The notes under the pieces were generated by a model. The model saw only the letters and a list, made by a program, of their open reading frames with translations, had not been told where the DNA came from and ran no database searches. Of a stretch of DNA of 64,000 nt, positions 1 through 8,567 are shown in pieces. Made by a program: the position numbers and the translations under genes. The stretch comes from Terrimicrobiaceae bacterium (lineage in GTDB: Bacteria; Verrucomicrobiota; Verrucomicrobiia; Chthoniobacterales; Terrimicrobiaceae): NCBI GenBank assembly GCA_018402345.1, contig JAGYIV010000010.1, forward strand, positions 372,001 through 436,000, given 5' to 3'. Position 1 is the stretch's first letter; every line of letters starts with the position of its first letter.

Positions 1-2211
1 GATGGCCAATGTCGAGATGGCGTAAACGTCGGTAGTGCTGAGTTTCGAGCCTTCAGGCAAGTTGGTCAGGCTGACCTTCTGGCCTTGGGTGAATTCCGGC
101 GGGTTGCCTGTGATGAACTCGCCCAAAAATTGGCCGATATTTTCTTCTGTGAATGCAAGCGCCGAGATCGAGGACGTCTTGGGGTTGGCCGGATCGGCGG
201 TGGGGCCGAGCAAAGTAACTTGGGTATTGGCGCCGATGGATGCTGCATCCACCCCGGCAACGGGATTGCCGTTGATGTCGTTGAATTGATAGACCTTGAT
301 GGCGTTTGGTTGTCCCTCCGACGACTCGGCACCGGTTTCGGAGTTTGCGAACAATGTGCTTAGGGTGTAGACGGTGTCTTCCTTAAGAGGCGAACCGGCC
401 GGGAGGCTCGTGAATTTGACTTGGTCGCCGTCGTCGAATGAATCCGCGTCCGCGAGAGCAAAATCACCAAAGAACGCCCCGCCGTAAGTCACCGCAGTAA
501 TTGTGGTCGTCGTGTTGGAAGCGGCGGCCACTTCTTTGATCTCTGGCGCGAATGTCCCGTCGACACCGAAAAGAACCTCGTTTGTGACTTGGATCGGCGT
601 TCCATCCGGCTTCAAGATACTGAAGCCGTTCCCGTTCGTCTGAAGGGTGTAAACCAATTTGCTGTCGAGCACCTCATCGGCGGTCTCCGGCGGCAGGGAG
701 GTGAACTGAATCTGGTCACCGTCCGCAAAAGCCGCATCAGGAAACCCGAACTCAGTGATGAAGGGATCGACCTTGGGGCTGAGTGGAAGCGGAACAGGCT
801 CCACATAGGAAGTGACTTTCGTAACTGGCGACGTCGCCACCAATCCGTCGACGTAGGAGCCATCGGGATTCTTGAGATGGAAACTTTTGTCCGTAACGAC
901 CTCGACCTCGTAGCGTGGCGTATCGGCAACCACGCCCAGTTTCGAGGGATCGATCCCCGAAGCAATCCAAAGAAGACCGCTCTCGGTGGCGTAGACTTGA
1001 TCGCCGTCCGCAAACCCATGCTCCGTGTCGCTATCGAAGAGCGGAATTTCCGTTGGCTCGAAAATTTTTGTTCCCAACTCGGCCACGGCCAAGGCGATTC
1101 GATTGCCGCCGCTGGCTCCAGCAACAAGGGTGAGATCCTTGTTGTAGCTCATATCGATGATGCCGTTCGTGCTGGCGAGATTGAAGACGTTTCCGATACC
1201 GCCATCCCCTTGGTAGGCGCCATTCACTTGCTCCACCAATTGCGAAGCCAGATCGCTGAGGCTGTCGCGGGTGTCAGCCACCGTCTCTGTGGCAGCTCTC
1301 ACGCGGGCAGTGAGTGATCCGTCGGGGATCGTGGTGGCTGTGGCCCCAGACCAACTCAACTCGCGGGTGGCCGTGTTGTATTGGAATTGCCCGGCTGCCG
1401 TGACTGCGGAACCGTCCACCAATTTGACCGGGGGGTTCTGCCCGTTGTTCAAGAGCACATCGATGCGGCCGAGGCCCTTTTTGAAGTCCGGATCCATGGG
1501 GGCAAACGTCACATCGACATACTTCGAGAGTTCCTCGAGCTTGGCCTGGCGCTGGTCGCGGAGATCGACGGCTGAGAAGGGCTTCACGTTCTCCGCCTTG
1601 GCGATGTAGTCGTTGATCTCGGCGATTTCGTTCAGCAGGTCGTTGACTACGATGAGGTCTGTTTGGACCTGTTGATCCACATCGGTTTGGACTTGGTTCA
1701 AGCGCTTGTCGGTGGCGTTGAACTTGTCCGCAAGGATTTGCGCCTTGGCGATGAGGAGTTGTTTTTCGGCGACGTCGTTGGGTTTGACGGAAAAACTTTC
1801 CCAGGCATTGAAAAAATCGGTGAGCGCGTCACTGATGCCGCCGCCGGTCGCTCCGGTGACATTTTGGATCGAGGTGCCGTCCTCGGTGCGGTCTAGGAAT
1901 TGGCCCAACGCGGTCTCGGCGCTTTGGAGGACATGCTTGGCGGCCTCGAGGGCGGAGGTGGCGTTGAGTTCGCGCATGACGCCCTTGTCGAGCATGCTGT
2001 CGCGGTTTTGTCGAAGCTCCATGGCCTCGACGCCCATCATCTCGGTGGCGATGCCGGTATTGATCTGGCCGCGGTCCCCGATCGCCACGCGTTGCTTGGC
2101 GTAGGCGGGGTTGTTGATATTCGCGAGATTTTTCCCGACAGTCTCGAGCCCCTTCGAGTGAACACGAAGTGCCGCGCTGCTGTTCTGAAGCGAGGAGATG
2201 AGGCCTGACAT
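1..2211 (-). CDS. flgK: Flagellar hook-associated protein 1 FlgK, C-terminal end outside window
   Basis: FlgK joins the hook to the filament and is exported through the flagellar type III apparatus. The N-terminus (MSGLISSLQNSSAALRVHSK, then NLANINNPAYAKQR) is the conserved hook/rod-type helix with the N-x-AN-x-N-x-x-Y motif. The reading frame is open from the ATG at 2209-2211 to base 1 (737 codons without a stop), so the gene is incomplete and already longer than the roughly 450-650 residues usual for FlgK. After about residue 330 it enters a long region with repeated GDQ-type units (separate entry). It is the last visible gene of the flgFGAHIJN-K operon, 49 bases after flgN, its likely export chaperone. 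Identity is good from the N-terminus and context; the insert has no clear homologue that I recognise. Confidence 0.85.
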   Translation of the reverse strand, partial: MSGLISSLQNSSAALRVHSKGLETVGKNLANINNPAYAKQRVAIGDRGQINTGIATEMMGVEAMELRQNRDSMLDKGVMRELNATSALEAAKHVLQSAETALGQFLDRTEDGTSIQNVTGATGGGISDALTDFFNAWESFSVKPNDVAEKQLLIAKAQILADKFNATDKRLNQVQTDVDQQVQTDLIVVNDLLNEIAEINDYIAKAENVKPFSAVDLRDQRQAKLEELSKYVDVTFAPMDPDFKKGLGRIDVLLNNGQNPPVKLVDGSAVTAAGQFQYNTATRELSWSGATATTIPDGSLTARVRAATETVADTRDSLSDLASQLVEQVNGAYQGDGGIGNVFNLASTNGIIDMSYNKDLTLVAGASGGNRIALAVAELGTKIFEPTEIPLFDSDTEHGFADGDQVYATESGLLWIASGIDPSKLGVVADTPRYEVEVVTDKSFHLKNPDGSYVDGLVATSPVTKVTSYVEPVPLPLSPKVDPFITEFGFPDAAFADGDQIQFTSLPPETADEVLDSKLVYTLQTNGNGFSILKPDGTPIQVTNEVLFGVDGTFAPEIKEVAAASNTTTTITAVTYGGAFFGDFALADADSFDDGDQVKFTSLPAGSPLKEDTVYTLSTLFANSETGAESSEGQPNAIKVYQFNDINGNPVAGVDAASIGANTQVTLLGPTADPANPKTSSISALAFTEENIGQFLGEFITGNPPEFTQGQKVSLTNLPEGSKLSTTDVYAISTLAI
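31..1020 (-). repeat. Degenerate tandem protein repeats within flgK
   Basis: Four related units can be read in the flgK frame, at about 1020-960, 732-652, 435-361 and 93-31, spaced roughly 95-115 codons apart. Their cores are FADGDQVYATE, FADGDQIQFTSLPP, FDDGDQVKFTSLPAG and FTQGQKVSLTNLPEG. The last three continue into VYTLQT, VYTLST or VYAIST, and the first two into F-x-L or F-S-I-L followed by a PDG turn. They look like a diverged beta-rich surface module in the variable middle of FlgK. Confidence 0.65.
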
Positions 2212-2260
2212 GGTTTGTAAACTTCCTTGTTTGGTTGCCCGGTTCCCGCCGGGTCGACTT

Positions 2261-2761
2261 TTAGGCGACGGCGGCGGTCAGGCGGTTGGGGTTGTAGTGT
2301 GTCTGTATCTGTCCGTGGGCCCCGTAGGTTCCTGGGATCGCACCGGGGTTGCTTATGTTAAGCAATTGCCGTGCCGACTCCACGCACTGGGCGAGAAGCA
2401 TGCGGTTTTGGCGGGTGCGGCGCTGTGTGCGGGTGATCAGATCGTTGATCTCGTCAATCAATGCACGAAGAAGTGGCTGATGATCAACTTGAAAGCTCTG
2501 ACTGAGCGCGGAAAGGGTGATATTTGCCGGTTTCCCGAGGGCCAGGGCGATATTGCTCACGAGTTGCTCGCGCTGCTGGCGGCAGTGCGTGAGCTTGGCG
2601 ATCTGCTCGTCCACCTCGACATTGATATCCAAAAACCCGGAGGGGTCTTGGTGGATGATGCATTGTTGCTGGCGGTCAAACAGATGCAAAAGCCCGCCGT
2701 ATTCTTGAAGCTCGAATTGCAACGCTGAAACGATCTCGTGGAATTTTTGTTGGATGTTCAT
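2261..2761 (-). CDS. flgN: FlgN-like flagellar export chaperone
   Basis: A 166-residue, mostly helical, Gln/Leu-rich protein. FlgN-family proteins bind the C-terminal helices of FlgK and FlgL in the cytoplasm before export. The evidence is size, helical heptad character (for example LQFELQEYGGLLHLFDRQQQ) and position directly before flgK; there is no strict motif. The start codon overlaps the flgJ stop (ATGA at 2758-2761), implying translational coupling. Family assignment is moderate because FlgN sequences are poorly conserved. Confidence 0.65.
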   Translation of the reverse strand: MNIQQKFHEIVSALQFELQEYGGLLHLFDRQQQCIIHQDPSGFLDINVEVDEQIAKLTHCRQQREQLVSNIALALGKPANITLSALSQSFQVDHQPLLRALIDEINDLITRTQRRTRQNRMLLAQCVESARQLLNISNPGAIPGTYGAHGQIQTHYNPNRLTAAVA

Positions 2762-3096
2762 AATTCGGTAAGGGCTTTGGATTTGTTAATGAGTTGGGCT
2801 TGAAGAAGTGAGGAAATGCCGGTCGGACCGCCGCTCATGGCATCCGAGATCGTGCTTGTGATGAAATAGTTGTAGGTGCCAGTCTTATCCGCGCCGTTTT
2901 CCGTGCTGTGGAGCATCGGTTGCAGGGCCTTGTCGAGCATCTGCCGCCAGAGCATGGACTCGAACTGTTTGCAGGAGTCGGCAATTTTTGCATCCTCCGG
3001 AGAGGCATTTTTGCCGTTCTTAAGGGCGGACTGCAACGCGCCAAGCGATGAGTCGCTCATCTGCAGCGGGTTGGATTGGAGAGCGGAGATTTCCAT
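2758..3096 (-). CDS. flgJ: Rod-binding protein FlgJ, single-domain form
   Basis: This 112-residue protein matches only the N-terminal rod-binding/capping domain of FlgJ, with the diagnostic stretch FESMLWRQMLDKAL near residue 45 and a Gly-rich middle. The C-terminal muramidase domain found in enterobacterial FlgJ is missing, as in many other phyla, so the enzyme that opens peptidoglycan for the rod must be encoded elsewhere. It acts in the periplasm as scaffold for rod assembly. It lies 1 base after the flgI stop and overlaps flgN by 4 bases. Confidence 0.85.
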   Translation of the reverse strand: MEISALQSNPLQMSDSSLGALQSALKNGKNASPEDAKIADSCKQFESMLWRQMLDKALQPMLHSTENGADKTGTYNYFITSTISDAMSGGPTGISSLLQAQLINKSKALTEL

Positions 3097-3097
3097 A

Positions 3098-4228
3098 TCA
3101 GTTCAGAACGAGTTCGGCTTGCAGGGCGCCAGCGCGCTTCATGGATTGGAAGATCGACATCATGTCTTGGGTGGAAACGCCAAGGGCATTGAGCGCGGCA
3201 GCCACCTTCTCGATGGTCGGGAACTCTTCGACCACTTGGAACGATCCCTTTTGCTGGTCGACGCTGGTGGTGGTGCTGGGAAGAATCGCTGTCGTGCCCC
3301 CGCTGAAGGCCCCTGGTTGGCTGGCGGTGAGTGTCGAGGCGATCGAGATCGTGATCGAGCCATGGCTCACAGCGACCTTGGACACGCGGACATTTGAAGT
3401 GGCCACGATCACGCCTGTGCGTTCGTTGATGACCACCCTGGCCACTGAGTCGGGCTCAAGCTCGATCCCACCCACGGTGGCGAGGAAGTTAACTTCATAG
3501 GCGCTATATTCCGGCGGGACGAGCACGTTGACCGTCTTGGCATCGCGGGCCACAGCGGTATTCGGAAACACGCGGTTGATCGCCTCGGCCATGCGGGCGG
3601 AGGTGGTGAAGTCGGCATTGCGAAGCATGAGGTTCATCGATCCATTCCGGACGATCTCGGTGGGAATCTCGCGCTCGACGATCGCTCCGCCAGGGATGGT
3701 TGCGACAGTCGGGAAATTCTTCTGCACCGTGGCACCACCAGGCCCGCCGGTTCCGCCCAAGAAGCCACCCACGGCGATCGGGCCTTGCGCCACGGCGTAA
3801 ACAGTCTGGTCCGCACCTCTCAGAGGCACTTGGAGAAGCACGCCACCTTGGAGCGCCTTGGCATCGCCGATGGACGACACCACCACATCGATCCGTGACC
3901 CCGGCCGCATGAACGGCCCGATATCCGAAGTGATCATGACCGCGGCGACGTTGCCGGACTTGATGTCATCCTGCGGCACGTTGACGCCGTAGTTTTTCAA
4001 TGCGTTGGCGATCGTCTGGAGTGTCGAGTCGATCTTGCTGTCGCCGGTGCCGGTCAGGCCCACGACGAGGCCGTATCCGCTCAATTGGTTGTCACGCGCT
4101 CCTTCGACATCGATGAGATCCTTGATGCGGGATCCGCCGGTGTAGTTGAGCGTGATGGGCGACTCCTGCGCTTGCGCGGGCAGGCCGAGGAAGGAGGCGA
4201 CGAGAGGAATGAGGAGGAGCTTTTTCAC
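3098..4228 (-). CDS. flgI: Flagellar P-ring protein FlgI
   Basis: FlgI forms the P-ring around the flagellar rod in the peptidoglycan layer. The 376 residues match normal length. A cleavable signal peptide (residues 1-20, ending AQAQ) is followed by RIKDLIDVEGARDNQLSGYG and LVVGLTGTGDS, the most conserved N-terminal segment of the family. The start is GTG (4226-4228), supported by the signal peptide beginning there; no Shine-Dalgarno sequence precedes it. It follows flgH by 6 bases. Its presence with FlgH shows a diderm envelope. Confidence 0.96.
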   Translation of the reverse strand: MKKLLLIPLVASFLGLPAQAQESPITLNYTGGSRIKDLIDVEGARDNQLSGYGLVVGLTGTGDSKIDSTLQTIANALKNYGVNVPQDDIKSGNVAAVMITSDIGPFMRPGSRIDVVVSSIGDAKALQGGVLLQVPLRGADQTVYAVAQGPIAVGGFLGGTGGPGGATVQKNFPTVATIPGGAIVEREIPTEIVRNGSMNLMLRNADFTTSARMAEAINRVFPNTAVARDAKTVNVLVPPEYSAYEVNFLATVGGIELEPDSVARVVINERTGVIVATSNVRVSKVAVSHGSITISIASTLTASQPGAFSGGTTAILPSTTTSVDQQKGSFQVVEEFPTIEKVAAALNALGVSTQDMMSIFQSMKRAGALQAELVLN

Positions 4229-4234
4229 AGGATT

Positions 4235-4909
4235 TCAGAAGGGTTTGACCTTGTCCCACGCCTTGAGCAGCCAGCCTTTTTTCTGGGCATCGGAGAGTTC
4301 GCCCTCGGGGATGAACTCGACTTGGGCGTCGGCCACCTGGGTGGAAAGAATAGTATTGTCGGCACGAATATCGACAGGTCGGACGATGCCGCGCATGTAG
4401 GCGTATTGGGATTCCTGCGCGGAGCGGATGATTTTCGCCCCCTCGACGACCAGGTTTCCGTTCGGCAACACATCCACCACAGTCACTGCGGTGCGGTTTG
4501 TGATCGTGAGGGTGTTCTGCGTGTCGCCGCCGCCATTCCACTCGCCTTTTGCCGCGAGGTCGAGGGTGGGAATCGTCACGTCGCCATCATTGTAGGGAAC
4601 ACCCGAGGCGTTCGAGATCCAGCCGGGAAGGGCCTGGAGGAACTGGTTGAAGGTGGCGTTCAGCGCTGGGAAAATGCCTGCGCCCCCTTGGACGCTGTCA
4701 AAGGTCTTGATTCGCGCTGTCTGCGAGGTCGAGGTGTCCTCTTGCACGACAATCGTAAGGATATCGCCGATATTCCGGGCGATCTTGTCGGCAAACATGC
4801 TCTGCTCGGTATTTCCGGCCTTCACCCACAACGACGTGGCTTGGACGGTGGAAGGGCAGGCGATTCCTGCGATCACCGAGGCGGTCAAAAGCGGTAGGAT
4901 GCGTTTCAT
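4235..4909 (-). CDS. flgH: Flagellar L-ring protein FlgH
   Basis: FlgH forms the outer-membrane L-ring bushing of the flagellar rod. The 224-residue protein has an N-terminal hydrophobic signal (residues 1-24), then SLWVKAGNTEQSMFADKIAR and IGDILTIVVQEDTS, typical of FlgH. Other family marks are the Gly-rich GEWNGGGDTQN segment and GNLVVEGAK. The Cys after IAGIA (residue 19) lies in only a weak lipobox, so lipidation, usual for FlgH, is uncertain here. It sits between flgA and flgI in the operon. Confidence 0.95.
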   Translation of the reverse strand: MKRILPLLTASVIAGIACPSTVQATSLWVKAGNTEQSMFADKIARNIGDILTIVVQEDTSTSQTARIKTFDSVQGGAGIFPALNATFNQFLQALPGWISNASGVPYNDGDVTIPTLDLAAKGEWNGGGDTQNTLTITNRTAVTVVDVLPNGNLVVEGAKIIRSAQESQYAYMRGIVRPVDIRADNTILSTQVADAQVEFIPEGELSDAQKKGWLLKAWDKVKPF

Positions 4910-4918
4910 TTTTGGAGC

Positions 4919-5731
4919 TTAGAAGTGGACTTGAACGGTATTCGGACCGATCACCTGGGCCTGAAAATCCTTGCGGCTTTCCCTGTTGCGGACGCCCACA
5001 GTCTCCCCGGCCCCGGCCGTGCCAAGCGCAACGCCTTTCATCGAGATACTCATAGCGCCTTGGTTCACAACCACATTGACAGCGTCTCCCTTGTGCACCA
5101 GCGGACGGAGCTTGATGTCCTGTTCGGTCAACGGGCGCTCCTGACCCAAGGTTTGGGCCATCTCATAGATCGAGAGATCCGCATCCGCTGGCACATAGGG
5201 AAGTTTTTGGGAAAGCACATTGGTATTTTTCAAGGCACACACCGAGGAATCCAACCGCTCGCCGCGGTCCAACCGGCGGAGGGTTGTCCAAACGGGGCGG
5301 TAGAGCTTGGCGTTCACGGTCTCGGTCCATGTTCCAACCGTCTTGCCGGAAGCTTCTACACGAAACACCACCTCCATGGAAGGAGTCACAAACCCGCCAG
5401 GCATTTGCTCCAACACCACCCGCCAATCCTTGTCGTTGCGAATTTCCACGCCATTCCAAGGGCGGGCAAAGGACAAGTGCAAATCCCCCTCCACGCCGCA
5501 CCGGGCAATCATTTCCCTTTTCAACGCGTCCAGCACCTGATCGGACCCGATCTGCAGAGTCCCAAGCGAGGTCACCACGGCGGGGACGGAGCCGGATTTC
5601 GGGCCTTCGAACACTTTGGCCACTGGATTGCTCGGCGCGTAGGCCAGCGGCGAGGTGATCTCTCCGAGATCGGCGGCGCGCACGGTAAGCGCCATCGACA
5701 ACGCGAGAAGGAATGCCGGGAGGAGTTTCAT
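4919..5731 (-). CDS. flgA: P-ring assembly chaperone FlgA
   Basis: FlgA is a periplasmic chaperone for P-ring polymerisation. The 270-residue protein has a signal peptide (residues 1-19, ending VRA). Its C-terminal SAF/beta-clip region has the family landmarks RRLDRGERLDSS, a GQERPLTEQDI segment, LVHKGDAVNVVVNQGAMSI, and an ending in NTVQVHF. The start overlaps the flgG stop by one base (TGATG), so the two are probably translationally coupled. The order flgF-G-A-H-I is common in non-enteric flagellar operons. Confidence 0.92.
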   Translation of the reverse strand: MKLLPAFLLALSMALTVRAADLGEITSPLAYAPSNPVAKVFEGPKSGSVPAVVTSLGTLQIGSDQVLDALKREMIARCGVEGDLHLSFARPWNGVEIRNDKDWRVVLEQMPGGFVTPSMEVVFRVEASGKTVGTWTETVNAKLYRPVWTTLRRLDRGERLDSSVCALKNTNVLSQKLPYVPADADLSIYEMAQTLGQERPLTEQDIKLRPLVHKGDAVNVVVNQGAMSISMKGVALGTAGAGETVGVRNRESRKDFQAQVIGPNTVQVHF

Positions 5732-6513
5732 CAGCGTTTGATGTTGTTGGTCTCCTGCATCATTTGATCCGAGGATTGGATCGCCTTGGCGTTCACCTCA
5801 TAGGCACGTTGGGCTAGGATCATGTTCACCATTTCCTCGGCGACGTTGACGTTCGAGGTTTCCAGATGGTTCTGAAGCAATGAACCGAAACCAGCCTGCG
5901 CCGGGGCTCCAAGAACAGGAGCTCCACTGGCTGGGGTTTCCGCAAACAAATTGCCGCCCTCGCTGCGCAAGCCGGCGGGGTTGTTGAACCGCGCCAACTG
6001 GATTTGGAAATTCTGCTGCCCGCCGGGCGTTTCGATCGTCACCTGGCCGGTCGAGGAGATGTTCACATTCAGGGCGTCCACGGGAATCGGTTGGAAGCCG
6101 CCGAGCACCGGCAGGCCGTCATTCGTCACCACCGTGCCATCGGCGGCAACCTTGAATCCACCATCACGCGTGAATGCGGTCGTGCCATCCGGACGCTGCA
6201 CCTCGAAAAAGCCATCGCCTTGGATCGCGACATCCATCTTTTCGCCGGTCTGCAACAACTGGCCTTGGGTGTAGATTTTCGCTGTCGAAACGACGCGTGT
6301 TCCATTGCCGACCTCGACGCCCGCAGGCACGAGGTTTCCCGCACCCTCCTCGGCGCCAACCGCACGGCGCTTCTGGTAGAGCATGTCTTGGAACTCGATT
6401 TTGTTCTTTTTGAACCCGGTGGTGTTCACATTCGCCAGGTTGTTGGCGATGGTGTTCAGGTTCATTTGTTGTGCTTCCATTCCAGTGGAAGCGGCTTGGA
6501 GTGCTCTTAGCAT
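5731..6513 (-). CDS. flgG: Flagellar distal rod protein FlgG
   Basis: FlgG builds the distal rod. The 260 residues are typical. The N-terminus (MLRALQAASTGMEAQQMNLN, TIANNLANVNTTGFKK) and the C-terminus (ETSNVNVAEEMVNMILAQRA followed by YEVNAKAIQSSDQMM) are the classic coiled-coil ends of rod proteins. The central VAIQGDGFFEVQRPDG is the DUF1078 region. It starts 14 bases after flgF. Confidence 0.97.
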   Translation of the reverse strand: MLRALQAASTGMEAQQMNLNTIANNLANVNTTGFKKNKIEFQDMLYQKRRAVGAEEGAGNLVPAGVEVGNGTRVVSTAKIYTQGQLLQTGEKMDVAIQGDGFFEVQRPDGTTAFTRDGGFKVAADGTVVTNDGLPVLGGFQPIPVDALNVNISSTGQVTIETPGGQQNFQIQLARFNNPAGLRSEGGNLFAETPASGAPVLGAPAQAGFGSLLQNHLETSNVNVAEEMVNMILAQRAYEVNAKAIQSSDQMMQETNNIKR

Positions 6514-6527
6514 GGCGTTGTGGTGGG

Positions 6528-7280
6528 TTAGGCGGTTGGTGAACCGAGTGAACTAATGGCTTTCGAAATCAAATCATCATGCGAGCGCATCGCACGCTGG
6601 GAGGCTTCATAGGCGCGGGAAATCGCGATCATGCTGACCATTTCAGCCATGGGAGCCACGTTGCTGGCCTCGATCGAGCCTTGAATCAGGGCCATCTCCT
6701 CGAGCGCCTGCGGATTTTGCCCGGCGGGTCCCTCGAAGTATCCGCCATTGACCCGGGTGAGCGCGTCAGTGTCCTCGATCTCATACAATGCCAACCGTCC
6801 GACCGCATTGTCGCCTTGTGTGATCGTGCCATCGCGGGCCACCGTGAACGCCCCCTGCTCGGGATCGATAGTGATCGGGCCCTCGGCACCGACAACCTCA
6901 AGCCCATCTTTCGTCACAAGTGTATTGTTTTGATTGAAATGAAACTCGCCATCACGCGTGAACAACGGATTGCCGTCGTCCCCACGGACTTGAAAAAACC
7001 CGTCCCCGTCGATCGCGAAATCCGTCGGTTTTCCAGTGGGTTTGTGGTCGCCATTGGAGAAATTGATGCTCGTCGTGCGGGTCGGCATGTGACCGGTGTG
7101 CTGCGCGCCGCCGAAGTCTTTTTGCGCATACTCCATCATTTTCTGGTCATCCGTCTCGATAGCGAAGTCCATTTTCTTGAACCCAGCCACGTTTGAGGCG
7201 GCAAGATTTTGGGAAACAACCGATTGCCATTTCTCCAAGGCCGAGAGCGAGGCCGCATTGCTGTAAATTCCTTCTACCAT
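6528..7280 (-). CDS. flgF: Flagellar proximal rod protein FlgF
   Basis: FlgF is the rod subunit next to FlgG. The ATG at 7278-7280 gives MVEGIYSNAASLSALEKWQS and a 250-residue protein whose N-terminal helix aligns with FlgF/FlgG. A longer reading to 7403 adds 41 residues without rod-protein character and crosses a G-rich tract, so it is rejected. Family marks are NLAASNVAGFKK, FAIDGDGFFQVRGDDG and the C-terminal SIEASNVAPMAEMVSMIAIS then RAYEASQRAM. It is first in the visible operon, so expression of the whole cluster is probably set upstream of it. Confidence 0.93.
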   Translation of the reverse strand: MVEGIYSNAASLSALEKWQSVVSQNLAASNVAGFKKMDFAIETDDQKMMEYAQKDFGGAQHTGHMPTRTTSINFSNGDHKPTGKPTDFAIDGDGFFQVRGDDGNPLFTRDGEFHFNQNNTLVTKDGLEVVGAEGPITIDPEQGAFTVARDGTITQGDNAVGRLALYEIEDTDALTRVNGGYFEGPAGQNPQALEEMALIQGSIEASNVAPMAEMVSMIAISRAYEASQRAMRSHDDLISKAISSLGSPTA

Positions 7281-7292
7281 GCCTTCATTCGT

Positions 7293-7308
7293 AGCATCGA
7301 CCGTGCCA
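7293..7308 (-). promoter_or_regulatory. Sigma-54-like promoter motif upstream of flgF
   Basis: On the minus strand the sequence is TGGCACG-GTCG-ATGCT, differing from the sigma-54 consensus TGGCACG-N4-TTGC(A/T) at one position. It lies 12 bases upstream of the flgF ATG, so transcription would begin about 2-4 bases before the start codon. That near-leaderless geometry weakens the call. Flagellar rod and hook genes are sigma-54 dependent in many bacteria. Confidence 0.3.
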
Positions 7309-7327
7309 TCTCCCAACAAGGGGAAAA

Positions 7328-7347
7328 CCCCCACCCCACCCCACCCC
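7328..7347 (-). other. G-quadruplex-forming tract in the flgF/thiH intergenic region
   Basis: On the minus strand there are four consecutive runs of four to five G, each separated by a single T. Tracts with 1-nucleotide loops form the most stable class of intramolecular quadruplex. It lies 48 bases upstream of the flgF start on the flagellar sense strand and 107 bases upstream of thiH. Confidence 0.8.
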
Positions 7348-7454
7348 GCAAGGCAGATTTTGCCGCCCGGCACCGTCGAGATGTCAGCGCAAAAATTCGC
7401 CACTTGCGGTTCCGGTCAATCCGTCGATTAATACCCCCGCATTTTCGCACCGGC

Positions 7455-8567
7455 ATGAGTTTTTCCAAATCCTTCGATACCGCCTTGCTCCAGAAATCGC
7501 CGCTTCTCCGGCGCTTCGAGGCCATGCTCGAGCCGACCAACGATGCCACGCTGGAATCCCTCGCCGCCCGCTCGACCGCCCTCACACGTCGCCATTTCGG
7601 AAGAACCATGCGGCTCTTCGCCCCGCTCTACCTCTCAAACGAGTGCATCAACTCCTGCGCCTACTGCGGGTTTTCCCGGGAAAACGCCATCCAGCGCGTG
7701 ACCTTGGAGATCGATCAGATGGAAACGGAGGCCCGACATCTGGCGGCGGAGGGGTTCCGCAACATCCTCCTTGTCGCCGGCGAGCACCCGAAATTCGTCT
7801 CCGGCCCCTACCTCCGCCTCTGCCTGGAGCGCCTCCGCCCGTTCATTCCCTCGCTCTCCATCGAGGTCGCCCCCATGGAAACCCCCGATTACTTACCACT
7901 CGTCCAAGCTGGAGCCGAGGGGCTCATCGTTTACCAAGAGACCTACGACCGCGAGGCCTACCGCGCCACCCACCTCGCTGGCCCGAAAAAAGACTTTGAT
8001 TGGCGCCTCGACTGCCCGGAGCGGGGCTACGCCGCGGGATTCCGCCGCATCGGCATCGGCGCGCTTTTCGGGCTCTCGGACTGGCGGGGCGAGGCCATCG
8101 CGCTCGCGGCCCATTTGGAATATCTCCAGCGGGTTTGTTGGAAATCCCAGCTCACTGTCAGCATGCCACGCCTCCGCCCGGCAGCAGGCGAGTTCGAGCC
8201 GACCCACCCCCTCGCCGACCGCGATTTCATCCAACTCCTCTGCGCCGTGCGTCTCGCGTTTCCCGCTGTAGGCATCATCCTCAGCACGCGCGAATCGGCT
8301 GCCTTCCGCAACGTCGTCGCCCCGCTGGGCGTGACCATGATGAGTGCCGGCAGCCACACCGAACCCGGCGGCTACACCGGCCAAGGGCGCGAAGCGCTCC
8401 ATCTCACCGTGCGGGGAAAAATCGTGCCTGTCGAAGGCGCGGAATCCGCCACCGGCCAATTCTCGATCTCCGACGAACGCTCGCCACGCGCTGTCGAATC
8501 CGTTCTCCGATCACTCGGCCTCGACCCCGTGTGGAAGGACTGGGACGCCGCCATCCTCGCCTCATGA
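7455..8567 (+). CDS. thiH: 2-iminoacetate synthase ThiH (radical SAM)
   Basis: ThiH cleaves tyrosine with a SAM-derived radical to give dehydroglycine for the thiamine thiazole ring. The 370-residue protein has the radical SAM triad C64-x3-C68-x2-C71 (CINSCAYC) followed by GFSREN. Also present are LLVAGEHPK and the ThiH-typical VYQETYDREAYRATHLAGPK (an exact 20-residue block), then MSAGSHTEPGGY near the C-terminus. The ATG at 7455 is chosen because similarity begins there; a longer frame to 7209 runs into flgF antisense. It overlaps thiS by 4 bases (ATGA). No thiG is visible and no TPP riboswitch precedes it, unlike thiC at 42235. Confidence 0.88.
   Translation: MSFSKSFDTALLQKSPLLRRFEAMLEPTNDATLESLAARSTALTRRHFGRTMRLFAPLYLSNECINSCAYCGFSRENAIQRVTLEIDQMETEARHLAAEGFRNILLVAGEHPKFVSGPYLRLCLERLRPFIPSLSIEVAPMETPDYLPLVQAGAEGLIVYQETYDREAYRATHLAGPKKDFDWRLDCPERGYAAGFRRIGIGALFGLSDWRGEAIALAAHLEYLQRVCWKSQLTVSMPRLRPAAGEFEPTHPLADRDFIQLLCAVRLAFPAVGIILSTRESAAFRNVVAPLGVTMMSAGSHTEPGGYTGQGREALHLTVRGKIVPVEGAESATGQFSISDERSPRAVESVLRSLGLDPVWKDWDAAILAS

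Noticed and set aside
7281-7403. 41-residue N-terminal extension of FlgF
   Set aside because: The extension is encoded by the G-rich intergenic tract and is not rod-protein-like; the ATG at 7280 gives the standard FlgF N-terminus.
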